NCBI RefSeq assembly: GCF_001668575.1
Contig: NZ_LZMD01000046.1
Location: forward strand, 124,001-188,000
Direction of reading: 5' to 3'
DNA: 64,000 nucleotides
Source of the DNA: Mycobacterium sp. 1164985.4
GTDB lineage: Bacteria > Actinomycetota > Actinomycetes > Mycobacteriales > Mycobacteriaceae
Position 1 is the first letter of the stretch; each line of letters begins with the position of its first letter. Under the pieces are notes generated by a model that ran no database searches, had not been told where the DNA came from, and saw nothing but the letters and a program-made list of their open reading frames with translations. The position numbers and the translations under genes were made by a program. Shown piece after piece: positions 54,896-64,000 of the stretch.

Positions 54896-56314
54896 ATGAT
54901 CGGGCGCGTGCCGCTGAGGGTAGGCCTGGTGGCGGCCACCCTCTTGCTGGTGGCGTGCGGCTTGCTCGCGTCCGGGGTGGCGGTCACCACGATCCTGCGC
55001 CACACCTTGAGCAATCGCGTCGACCAGGAGTTGCTCGACGCATCGCGCGGGTGGGCCCAGGCGCCACGCCGGGGCTCCACCGACGCGCTGGAGAGCCCGA
55101 ACCCGGCCCGGCCGCCGACCAACTTCTACGTCCGCGGCGTCGGGGCCGACGGTCACATCTGGATCGCGGTCAACGACCGTGACGCGGAGCCGGCGCTGCC
55201 GCCGGACAACGACGTCGGCCCGGAACCGGTAACAGTCGGCTCACTCGACGGGTCGGGGGTGCAGTGGCGCGCGATGACGGTGCGCAGTCCCGAGGGTGTC
55301 GTCACGGTAGCAATCGACTTCTCCGACGTGCAGACCACGGTGCGTGAGCTGATGTACGCGCAGGTGGGTATCGGGCTGGCGGTGCTCCTGGTGCTCGGCG
55401 TGGCCGGTTATGCGGTGGTGCATCGCAGCCTGCGACCGCTGGTCGAGGTCGAGCAGACGGCGGCGGCGATCGCGGCGGGGGATTTCGATCGCCGTGTGCC
55501 GCAGCGTGATCCGCGAACGGAGGTGGGCCGCCTGTCCTTGGCGCTCAACGGCATGCTCTCCCAGATTCAGACGGCGATGGCGGCGTCGGAGGCGTCGGCC
55601 GAGCAGGCCCGCAGTTCCGAGGAGCGGATGCGGCGGTTCATCACCGACGCCAGCCACGAATTGCGGACGCCGCTGACCACCATCCGCGGCTTCGCCGAGC
55701 TGTACCGGCAGGGCGCCGCCCGCGATATCGAGATGCTGATGAGCCGCATCGAAAGCGAGTCCAGTCGGATGGGGTTGCTCGTCGAGGATCTGCTGCTACT
55801 CGCGCGCCTCGACGCCCAGCGCCCCCTCGAACGCCGGCGCGTCGACCTGCTGACGCTGGCCACCGACGCCGTCCACGACGCCCAGTCCATCGCGCCCAAG
55901 CGGACCATCACGATGGAGGTGCTCGAGGGGCCGGGCACCCCGGAGGTGCTCGGCGACGAAGCCCGGTTGCGCCAGGTGCTGGGCAACCTCATGGCGAACG
56001 CCCTGCAGCACACCCCCGAAGACGCCGGTGTCACGGTGCGGGTGGGGACGTCGGGCGACCGTGCCGTGTTGGAGGTCTGCGATGAAGGGCCGGGGATGAC
56101 GTCCGACGATGCGCTACGGGTCTTCGAGCGCTTCTATCGCGCGGATTCGTCGCGGACCCGGGCCAGTGGCGGCACCGGCTTGGGGTTGTCGATCGTCGAC
56201 TCGCTGGTTCTTGCCCACGGCGGAACGGTCGACGTAGCGACCGCTCCTGGACGCGGCTGCACGTTCACGGTCAGCCTGCCGCGGATCGCCGAGGTGACGG
56301 CTCAGGTCAGCTGA
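54896..56314 (+). CDS. phoR: sensor histidine kinase PhoR
   Basis: A 472-residue membrane kinase: helix 1 (about 10-32), an extracytoplasmic sensor loop (33-155), helix 2 (about 156-176), HAMP (177-235), HisKA with His254 in [10 protein letters not shown], and an HATPase with [23 protein letters not shown] and GTGLGLSIV. It starts 23 bases after phoP. It phosphorylates PhoP in response to acid or related signals. The 3' end overlaps the convergent HIT gene by 13 bases. Confidence 0.95.
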   Translation: MIGRVPLRVGLVAATLLLVACGLLASGVAVTTILRHTLSNRVDQELLDASRGWAQAPRRGSTDALESPNPARPPTNFYVRGVGADGHIWIAVNDRDAEPALPPDNDVGPEPVTVGSLDGSGVQWRAMTVRSPEGVVTVAIDFSDVQTTVRELMYAQVGIGLAVLLVLGVAGYAVVHRSLRPLVEVEQTAAAIAAGDFDRRVPQRDPRTEVGRLSLALNGMLSQIQTAMAASEASAEQARSSEERMRRFITDASHELRTPLTTIRGFAELYRQGAARDIEMLMSRIESESSRMGLLVEDLLLLARLDAQRPLERRRVDLLTLATDAVHDAQSIAPKRTITMEVLEGPGTPEVLGDEARLRQVLGNLMANALQHTPEDAGVTVRVGTSGDRAVLEVCDEGPGMTSDDALRVFERFYRADSSRTRASGGTGLGLSIVDSLVLAHGGTVDVATAPGRGCTFTVSLPRIAEVTAQVS

Positions 56315-56706
56315 GCCAGCGCCGCCTTGATCTTGGCTTGGGCCTCGTCGAGCGATTCCGGCGACGGGTTGTGATCGGCGTTGGCGAACCCGAAGTCGGC
56401 GAGGTCGCTGGTCGGGAAGACGTGCACATGCAGGTGCGGCACTTCCAGGCCGGCGATGATCACGCCGGCGCGATCGGCGGGGAATGCCTTGACCACGGCC
56501 TTACCGATCAGCTGAGCGACCTCCATGACCCTGGCGAACACTGCAGGTTCGACGTCCTGCCAGTTGTCGATCTCGGCGCGGGGCACAACGAGCGTGTGGC
56601 CGTGTGTGATTGGCGCGATCGTCAGGAAGGCGACGATGTCGTCGTCTTCGTAGACGAAACGGCCGGGAAGCTCCCCGTTGATGATCTTGGTGAAGACGCT
56701 CGCCAT
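56302..56706 (-). CDS. HIT-family hydrolase (Rv0759c-like)
   Basis: A 134-residue histidine-triad protein, starting [20 protein letters not shown]. The triad is [11 protein letters not shown] proteins hydrolyse nucleoside phosphoramidates or dinucleotides. A 12-base-earlier ATG (MLEVMASVF) is possible. It keeps the M. tuberculosis place behind phoR. Confidence 0.9.
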   Translation of the reverse strand: MASVFTKIINGELPGRFVYEDDDIVAFLTIAPITHGHTLVVPRAEIDNWQDVEPAVFARVMEVAQLIGKAVVKAFPADRAGVIIAGLEVPHLHVHVFPTSDLADFGFANADHNPSPESLDEAQAKIKAALAQLT

Positions 56707-56782
56707 GACCTCAAGCATGGCAGGAGCCCGTCGGCTTGTGTCGACCGGGGCGTGGGACCACCGAACCGCGGTATAGCGCGCG

Positions 56783-57673
56783 TCAGCGAATGCGCTCGTG
56801 GATCTCGGTGATCGACCACGGCGGACTGTCGTTGTGGTCACGGTAGGCGAGGATCGTCGGCGTCGGCCTGTCGAAGCGCCCGACGAACCCGCCGGCGGCG
56901 ATGAAGATCTGGCCGGTCACGTCGGTGGCCAAATCGCTTGCCAGGTAGGCGTACGTCGGCGCGACGTATTCCGGCGGCGGAGCATCTAGGGCGCCGCGCA
57001 TGCTGGTCTCGTCAAGCAATCCACGACGGTGTAGATCTGCGATCTGCGCTTCGTAGTCCGGTCCGGTTGAGATTCTCGTTCTGGCGCCGGGGCACACGAC
57101 GTTCGCGCGTACCGCGTGCTCCTTCAGTTCGGCGGCGATCGCGAGTGTCAGGCCGTTCACGCCACCCTTGCCCGCCGGATAGCCGGTACCGCCGTAGTCA
57201 CCCAGGAATGCGAACGAACTCGTGTTCACGATCGCACCGCCGCCTTGAGCGACCATCTTCGGTGCCGCCGCCCGACACGTTTCGAACGTCGTGGTGAGAT
57301 GTGCATCGAGCAACTCGCGGAACTCACTCGAACTGATCGTGAGGATCGACGATCCGGCGGGTTCCGCGACGCCCGCACAGTTGATCAGGATGTCGATCCG
57401 CCCGAACTCCTGGACGCATGTGTCGATGAGTGAGTCCGCTACATCGGGATCGGCGGGCGAGCCGGCCACCCCGCGAGCATTTGGAACACGTTGCGCCGCT
57501 TGTGCTACGACCTCGGGATCACGGCCGTTGACGACGACCCCCGCCCCATGGGCGGCAAGCAGTTCCGCAACCGCCAGCCCGACACCTCGCGAACCGCCGA
57601 CGACGACCGCGCCCCGCCCCCGCTGGGGGTACCGCCCGCCCGAAGGGTAGGGGGAGGACGGGCTACTTGCCAT
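56783..57673 (-). CDS. short-chain dehydrogenase, extra gene in the cyp51 region
   Basis: A 296-residue SDR with the cofactor loop [28 protein letters not shown], and catalytic Ser in NTSSFAF with YPAGK as the Tyr-Lys motif. Its ATG at 57673 lies inside the last codons of the upstream KSI-like gene (11-base overlap), so it is translated with the cyp51-type operon. The gene is not present between Rv0759c and Rv0760c in M. tuberculosis as remembered, so it appears to be an insertion or a retained ancestral gene. A steroid or alcohol substrate is plausible. Confidence 0.85.
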   Translation of the reverse strand: MASSPSSPYPSGGRYPQRGRGAVVVGGSRGVGLAVAELLAAHGAGVVVNGRDPEVVAQAAQRVPNARGVAGSPADPDVADSLIDTCVQEFGRIDILINCAGVAEPAGSSILTISSSEFRELLDAHLTTTFETCRAAAPKMVAQGGGAIVNTSSFAFLGDYGGTGYPAGKGGVNGLTLAIAAELKEHAVRANVVCPGARTRISTGPDYEAQIADLHRRGLLDETSMRGALDAPPPEYVAPTYAYLASDLATDVTGQIFIAAGGFVGRFDRPTPTILAYRDHNDSPPWSITEIHERIR

Positions 57674-58109
57674 CCGTCGGATGGCCGCCCGCCTGGCCGA
57701 ACTCCATCATGTCCATGTTCCAGTAGCCGCGCAGGTTGGTGAGCAGCCCGGCATCGTTGACCTTGTAGGTGAACACTCCGCGCACCGTGCTGGTCATCCC
57801 GTTGTCGAACCTGCTGCGCAGCACCAGGATATGAGCCACCTCGTGCGGAGAACTGGACGGGAACGTCTCCTCGCAGGTGATCCGCAGGTCATTGGAAGCG
57901 ATGTTGGCGTCGTAGAAGCCGGACACCGCCTCCTTCCCGCGGATTCCCGTGCCGTCGGGGTTGGTGAAGGACTGCCCGATCGGATCCTCGATGACGACAT
58001 CGTCGGCCATCAGACCCAGCCAGCCCTCCTTGTCGTGGGAGTGCACGCATTTCCACGAATTGTGGGACGCCGCCAAAGCCGGTGTCTTCTCCACAGTTTC
58101 GGCAGACAC
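57663..58109 (-). CDS. ketosteroid-isomerase-like steroid-binding protein (Rv0760c-like)
   Basis: A 148-residue NTF2/SnoaL-fold protein: SHNSWKCVHSHDKEGWLGLMADDVVIEDPIG at the N-terminus, and RGVFTYKVNDAGLLTNLRGYWN at the C-terminus. GTG start at 58109. The M. tuberculosis homologue Rv0760c has a ketosteroid-isomerase fold and binds steroids. It starts five bases after the adhB stop. Confidence 0.88.
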   Translation of the reverse strand: MSAETVEKTPALAASHNSWKCVHSHDKEGWLGLMADDVVIEDPIGQSFTNPDGTGIRGKEAVSGFYDANIASNDLRITCEETFPSSSPHEVAHILVLRSRFDNGMTSTVRGVFTYKVNDAGLLTNLRGYWNMDMMEFGQAGGHPTDGK

Positions 58110-58113
58110 GCGC

Positions 58114-59241
58114 TTACCGGTCGTCGTCGGTGTAGCGAATGACGCCGCGGATGTTGCGGCCCTCGAGCATGTCGGAGTAACCGTCGTTGATCTGCTCCAG
58201 CTTGTACTGCCGGGTGACCATGTCATCGAGGTTCAGCTTGCCGGCCTTGTACATCGACAGCAGCTGCGGGATGTCGTAGTGGGGGTTGCCGCCACCGAAG
58301 ATGGTGCCCTGCAGGTTCTTCTGCAGCAGGGTCAGCATCGCCAGGTTGAGGTTCACCTCGGTGTCGAGCAGGCTGCCGATGGCGGTGACCACGCAGGTGC
58401 CGCCCTTGGCGGTCAGGCTGAGGTAGTTCTCGATGTCCTTGCCGTGTAACTCGCCGACGGTGATGATCACCTTGTGGGCCATCAGTCCCCAGGTGACCTC
58501 GCCGATACCGGCCATCGCCGATTCCCAGTCCGGATAGGCATGTGTGGCACCGAATTTCAGGGCCTGGTCACGCTTCCACTCGACCGGGTCGATCGCGAAG
58601 ATGCGACGCGCGCCCGCGGTGACGGCGCCCTGCAGAGCACCCATGCCGACGCCGCCGACGCCGACGATCGCGACGTCCTCACCGGGCCGGATGTCACCGC
58701 TGCGGACGGCCGAACCGTAGCCGGTGGTGATGCCGCAACCGACCAGGCAGGCAACCTCGAACGGGATCGACTCGTCGATCTTCACCACCGAACTCTTGTG
58801 CACGACCATGTAGGGCGAGAACGTGCCCAGCAGGGTCATCGGGAAGACGGGTTGCCCCTTGGCGTGAATGCGGTGGGTGCCGTCGGAGACCGCGGTGCCC
58901 CCGAGCAGACCGGCGCCGAGGTCGCAGAGGTTGCGCATGCCGGCCTGACACGACGGACAGTTGCCGCAGGACGGGATGAACGACATCACGACGTGATCGC
59001 CGGGCTTGAGGTCCTCGACGCCCGGACCGACCTCGGTCACGATGCCCGCGCCCTCGTGGCCACCGAGGACCGGGAAACCGGCCATCGGGATGCCGCCGGT
59101 CACCAGGTGGTGGTCGGAGTGGCACATCCCCGACGCTTCCATCTGCACCTTGACCTCGTCCTTGACGGGGTCCCCGATCTCGATCTCCTCGATCGACCAC
59201 GGCTGGTTGAACTCCCAGATGAGAGCGCCTTTTGTCTTCAT
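58114..59241 (-). CDS. adhB: zinc alcohol dehydrogenase AdhB (NDMA-dependent type)
   Basis: A 375-residue zinc-dependent MDR dehydrogenase: the catalytic zinc site is GMCHSDHH, GGHEGAG and VGCGITTGYG; the structural zinc site is CGNCPSCQAGMRNLC; cofactor loop VGVGGVGMGALQGA. The long, tight-cofactor NDMA-dependent group has this pattern. Position equals Rv0761c. The start is 91 bases from the next upstream gene, enough for its own promoter. Confidence 0.92.
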   Translation of the reverse strand: MKTKGALIWEFNQPWSIEEIEIGDPVKDEVKVQMEASGMCHSDHHLVTGGIPMAGFPVLGGHEGAGIVTEVGPGVEDLKPGDHVVMSFIPSCGNCPSCQAGMRNLCDLGAGLLGGTAVSDGTHRIHAKGQPVFPMTLLGTFSPYMVVHKSSVVKIDESIPFEVACLVGCGITTGYGSAVRSGDIRPGEDVAIVGVGGVGMGALQGAVTAGARRIFAIDPVEWKRDQALKFGATHAYPDWESAMAGIGEVTWGLMAHKVIITVGELHGKDIENYLSLTAKGGTCVVTAIGSLLDTEVNLNLAMLTLLQKNLQGTIFGGGNPHYDIPQLLSMYKAGKLNLDDMVTRQYKLEQINDGYSDMLEGRNIRGVIRYTDDDR

Positions 59242-59332
59242 TCGAACGTGCCTTCCGCTAGTACCGGTGACCTCAGACTAGAGGCAGTAGTTAGGTAGGT
59301 CACACCCACCCCCAATCAACTGCTTGGCCGGG

Positions 59333-59878
59333 TCACCAGATCGGTACCGGGGCCTGGCCGAGGGGGTAGTAACCGGGCAACTTCTCCCCGGCCAGGGAGC
59401 GCTCGATGCGCTTCTGCATACCGGGCGACAGGTCGCCGGACTCGATCAGCTTCGCGTACCCCTTGGCGACGTGGCCGAAGTCGAAGAAGTCGCGCTGCCA
59501 CTCGATTTTCAGGTCTTCATCCAACCGGAACCAGCTGCCCCCGATCCCGTAGATCTCGTCATTGGTGCCGTCGGACTTGTTCGCGATCTGCTTCCAGAAG
59601 CCGACAATCTCGCCCTGCTTGTCGTCGACGAGCACCTTCTGGTACTCGTACACCCAGTTCTCGAGGCCCTCCATCTCCAAGCCCAGGGCGACCTCGCGGA
59701 TCTCGTCCTTGCCGACGCACATCACGTCTTCTTTGGGCCCGATGTTCCAACCGTAGGTCGCATCATCGGTGTAGAACTCCGCCAACGGCTTCCAGTCGCC
59801 GTTGCGCTCGGCTTCCCGGTTGGCCTCCAGCCATTGCTCGACCCATTTCTCGAGCGCTTCGCGGGGTAGTGACGGCAT
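59333..59878 (-). CDS. NTF2/SnoaL-fold protein (Rv0762c-like)
   Basis: A 181-residue protein, MPSLPREALEKWVEQWLEAN..., of the same length as Rv0762c. The fold (ATYGWNIGPKEDVMCVGKDE, VYEYQKVLVDDKQGEIVGFW) is SnoaL-like. ATG 59878 follows AGGAGATTGACA, a strong site that overlaps the ferredoxin 3' end. Unknown activity; a binding or isomerase role beside CYP51 is possible. Confidence 0.88.
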   Translation of the reverse strand: MPSLPREALEKWVEQWLEANREAERNGDWKPLAEFYTDDATYGWNIGPKEDVMCVGKDEIREVALGLEMEGLENWVYEYQKVLVDDKQGEIVGFWKQIANKSDGTNDEIYGIGGSWFRLDEDLKIEWQRDFFDFGHVAKGYAKLIESGDLSPGMQKRIERSLAGEKLPGYYPLGQAPVPIW

Positions 59879-59880
59879 TG

Positions 59881-61447
<1,567 letters not shown>

Positions 61448-61451
<4 letters not shown>

Positions 61452-62275
61452 GACTTCATGTTCTCCTCGTTCAGCTTCAGCTGCTGGCGTTCTGCGGGCG
61501 CACTGGTCAACGGGGCTTCCGGCTGAAGCTCCATGTTCGCGATGAATCCGCCACGCGGGGTCTCCGCCACGAATGCGATGGCGCGGGCAAGGTCGGAGGC
61601 CCGCAGGAAGTAGTCGTGCCGGGCCTGACCCCACTTGGCCCAATCCTCGAGGGCCGGGCCGATCTTTTCGGCGGGCAGGCTCCAACCCATGCTGGTCTTG
61701 GTCGGGCCCGGGTGCACGATCGAGGCGCGAACGCCGGTGCCCTCCAATTCCATCTGGAAGTTGTGGACCATGGCCAGCAGCGCCGCCTTCGCCGCGCCGT
61801 AGGCGCCCATGTGCGGCCGCTGGCGCAGCGCCACATCGGATCCCACGAATATCAGGTCACCGCGCTGGCGTTCCAGCATGCCGGGTAGTACCGCCGCCGC
61901 CAGACGATTGGCGCCGACAAGGTGAATCTGCAGCTGGGACTCGAACTCGTCGGTGGTGATTTCGGCGAGCTTGCCGAAGTAGGTGTCACCGGCGCCGGCC
62001 ACCAGCACTTCGATGTCCCCGAGCGCCTCGACCGACTGCGCGACGAAGGTTTTCACCGAGTTGGGGTCGGTGACGTCGAGGTGGAACCCGACGGCCTCGC
62101 CGCCGTCGGCGTTGATCTTGCCGACGATGTCTTCGAGCTTCTCGACGCGGCGAGCGCCGAGTGCAACGGGAAAGCCGCGCGCGGCCATCTCGATTGCCGT
62201 CGCCTCGCCGATTCCGGAGGAGGCGCCCGCAACGATGACGGGGCGCCGTTCGGGCAGGGGGTCGAACCGGGGCAT
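61448..62275 (-). CDS. short-chain dehydrogenase (Rv0765c-like)
   Basis: A 275-residue SDR: VAGASSGIGEATAIEMA, catalytic Ser in FVGSDVA, YGAAK; the length matches Rv0765c. Overlaps cyp123 at its start (TGATG) and cyp51 at its stop (ATGA). Likely oxidises or reduces a sterol-like P450 product (inference). Confidence 0.88.
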
Positions 62276-63483
62276 CAGACAGTCTCCACAGTGATCGGAA
62301 GGTGAGCGAATCCGCGGACATTGCTCGAATGGACGCGGACGGCGCTGGCCTCGTCCACCTCGTATCCGCGGATTCGCTTGAACAACTCGGTCAGCGCGAC
62401 CCTCGCCTCCATACGCGCCAGGTGCGCGCCGAGGCAGAAGTGGGCACCGCTACCGAAACTCATGAGCTTGGAACCGATTTCGCGACCGATCACGAATCGG
62501 TCGGGATCATCGAACACCCGTTCGTCGCGGTGCGCCGATCCGGGCAGCAACAGCAGGACATCACCGTCGGGGATGGTGGTGTCGTACAACGTCAGCTCAC
62601 CCGCGACGGTCCGCGCGAGGATCTGGCTGGAGGTGTCGTATCGCAGCGTCTCCTCGACCCAGAGCGGCACCCGATCCAGGTCGGCGTAGACGGGCGTCAC
62701 CTGGTCCGGGTTCTTGTGACCCCAGAACGCCGCGTTCGCAAGCAGTTTCGTGGTGGTCTCGTTACCGGCTATCACCATCAGGAACATGAAGCCCAGGATC
62801 TCGTCGTCGGTGAGCCGATCGCCGTCGATCTCGGCCTCGAGCAGCGCGGTGGTCAAGTCGTCGGTGGGCTTCTTACGGCGCTCGGCCACCATGCCCTGGT
62901 AATAGACGATCAAGTTGATCGACGCCTCGACCGCCGAGGGCGGCACATCGGTGACGCCTTCGTCCCGGTGCATCACGCCGTCGGCCCAGGCGCGTACCTG
63001 CGTGCGATCCGCTTCGGGCACACCCATCAGTTCCGAGATGACGTCCATCGGAAGCTTGCCGGCGAACTCGTCGACGTAGTCGACTGTTTCGTCCGAGCGC
63101 GCCTTGTCCAACATGGTGTCGAGGTGCTGCACAGCGATCTCGGTGACCCGTGGTTCCAGCTCCCGAATTCGTCGCGGCGTGAAGCCCTTCGACACCAGGG
63201 TGCGCAGCCGCAGATGGTCCGGGTCGTCCATCGCGAGGAAGGACATGGTCTTCGACGCATGCGGTCCGCGCGACGCCGGATCCAGCGACACCCCGAACTT
63301 GTTCGACAACGTCGTGCTGTTGCGAAAGCCCTGTAGGACATCCTGGTGCCGCGACAGCGCCCAGAAGCCGAGCTCGTCGTTGCGGTACAGCGGCGCCTCG
63401 TCGCGCAACCGCTTGTAATACGGATACGGATCCTCGTGGAAGTCGTAGTCGTAAGGATCAAGCACGATTTCGCTGACGGTCAC
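62275..63483 (-). CDS. cyp123: cytochrome P450 CYP123
   Basis: A 402-residue P450: I-helix VIAGNETTTKLLANA, ExxR in VEETLRYD, heme loop FGSGAHFCLGAHLARMEARVAL, and the N-terminal pattern DPYDYDFHEDPYPYYKRLRDEAPLYRN, which matches M. tuberculosis CYP123. GTG start at 63483 behind GGAGACGAG; the upstream ATG at 63540 lies inside the TetR gene and is not preferred. It starts 23 bases after the TetR stop. Substrate unknown. Confidence 0.93.
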   Translation of the reverse strand: MTVSEIVLDPYDYDFHEDPYPYYKRLRDEAPLYRNDELGFWALSRHQDVLQGFRNSTTLSNKFGVSLDPASRGPHASKTMSFLAMDDPDHLRLRTLVSKGFTPRRIRELEPRVTEIAVQHLDTMLDKARSDETVDYVDEFAGKLPMDVISELMGVPEADRTQVRAWADGVMHRDEGVTDVPPSAVEASINLIVYYQGMVAERRKKPTDDLTTALLEAEIDGDRLTDDEILGFMFLMVIAGNETTTKLLANAAFWGHKNPDQVTPVYADLDRVPLWVEETLRYDTSSQILARTVAGELTLYDTTIPDGDVLLLLPGSAHRDERVFDDPDRFVIGREIGSKLMSFGSGAHFCLGAHLARMEARVALTELFKRIRGYEVDEASAVRVHSSNVRGFAHLPITVETV

Positions 63484-63505
63484 TGCTCGTCTCCGGCGCT
63501 TCTGT

Positions 63506-64000
63506 TCATTGATCCTCTCCGAGGATGAGGCCGACGACATAGCTGAGCCGGTCGGCGATCTGGTGATAGGTGAAGACCCCGCTGCCCGCGTTGACCAGTG
63601 CTCCGAAGAACGTCATCTCGAGCGCGGCCAACGCTCGCGGGTCGGCCTCGGGACCCATGGCCGACCGGATACGGCGGTGGATCTCGGTGCCGATGCGGTC
63701 GCGCACCGCACGCACCGCCGCATCGCTGCCACTCAGAAGCGCCGTCGTGCACGCCGCGGCGACCTCCGGTTCGTCGGCGACCATCAGCGCCATGGCCCGC
63801 AATGTCTTCTCGACGCGGGCGACCCTGCTCTCGTTCACGTCGGTGAAATACGGGACCTGGCGCATCAGGTCCAGGTACACCTCGGCGATCAGATGGTTCT
63901 TCGACGAGAAGTAGGTGTACGCGGTGGCGGGCGCGACCTTGGCTCGGGCGGCCACGGCACGCACGGTCAGATCGGCATACGAGGATTCGCGCAGCATCTC
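63506..64000 (-). CDS. TetR-family regulator (Rv0767c-like), 5' end cut by the window
   Basis: At least 164 residues visible: the helix-turn-helix (TVRAVAARAKVAPATAYTYFSSKNHLIAEVY) and the ligand-binding helical domain are present; the first residues lie beyond the right edge. It heads the cyp123-SDR-cyp51 operon and probably regulates it. Its ligand is unknown; azoles or sterols are speculation. Confidence 0.88.
   Translation of the reverse strand, partial: EMLRESSYADLTVRAVAARAKVAPATAYTYFSSKNHLIAEVYLDLMRQVPYFTDVNESRVARVEKTLRAMALMVADEPEVAAACTTALLSGSDAAVRAVRDRIGTEIHRRIRSAMGPEADPRALAALEMTFFGALVNAGSGVFTYHQIADRLSYVVGLILGEDQ

Overview
The window is high-GC (roughly two thirds G+C) DNA from a mycobacterium, most likely an environmental or rapidly growing Mycolicibacterium-type species. 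The evidence is a complete mce4 locus with KstR operators, mycobacterial PhoPR and CYP51/CYP123 neighbourhoods, WS/DGAT, cutinase and DUF5313-type genes, and heavy use of GTG starts. No insertion sequence, prophage, integrase or CRISPR array was seen.

Left block (1-19967), sterol import and catabolism plus trehalose. fadD17 (cut by the window edge), fadE27 and fadE26 run leftward. fdxD, hsd4A, yrbE4A, yrbE4B, mce4A-F and mas4A-B run rightward, and almost every stop overlaps the next start. Palindromic KstR operators lie in both control regions of this block. On the opposite strand follow otsA, a 54-residue partner gene and three tandem paralogues for small secreted four-cysteine proteins. Next come an enoyl-CoA hydratase-like gene and an SDR with its own KstR-type operator.

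Middle block (20006-47144), accessory metabolism. It holds a PucR-type regulator with a DadA-like oxidase, a duplicated and partly decayed Gre-factor-like gene, a stand-alone ctaD, a wrecked TRIC/UPF0126 channel gene, and a molybdenum hydroxylase cluster (XdhC, large subunit, CoxG-like anchor, FAD subunit, 2Fe-2S subunit, NAD enzyme). The hydroxylase has an active-site loop of neither CO dehydrogenase form. Then come an alpha/beta hydrolase with WS/DGAT, a P450, a VanX-like dipeptidase, a 39-residue zinc-ribbon gene, an MFS carrier, an MDR reductase, a cutinase, a CMD-family protein with a beta-hydroxyacid dehydrogenase, a PepSY membrane protein, and a MarR/OhrR-like regulator with a 7-3-7 palindrome over its promoter.

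Stress-signalling block (47236-52264). A PAS-PP2C phosphatase (RsbP-like) is translationally coupled to an RsbQ-like alpha/beta hydrolase. Divergent from them is a SigF-family sigma factor with a perfect SigF promoter of its own. Beside it, convergent, is a Ser/Thr kinase fused to a polytopic membrane domain and carrying DFN in place of DFG. Together they resemble a Bacillus RsbQP energy-stress input wired to a mycobacterial SigF paralogue, without a local anti-sigma or anti-anti-sigma gene. This is the most interesting system in the window.

Right block (52486-64000). It contains tRNA-Thr(TGT), two hypothetical genes (one with twelve tandem 10-residue repeats), then phoP-phoR behind a direct-repeat PhoP box. 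After these the order follows the M. tuberculosis Rv0759c-Rv0767c region: HIT protein, steroid-binding KSI-like protein, AdhB, Rv0762c-like protein, ferredoxin, CYP51, SDR, CYP123 and a TetR regulator cut by the window edge. One extra SDR is inserted after the HIT gene. Names with Rv numbers are from remembered synteny and sequence likeness, not from a search.
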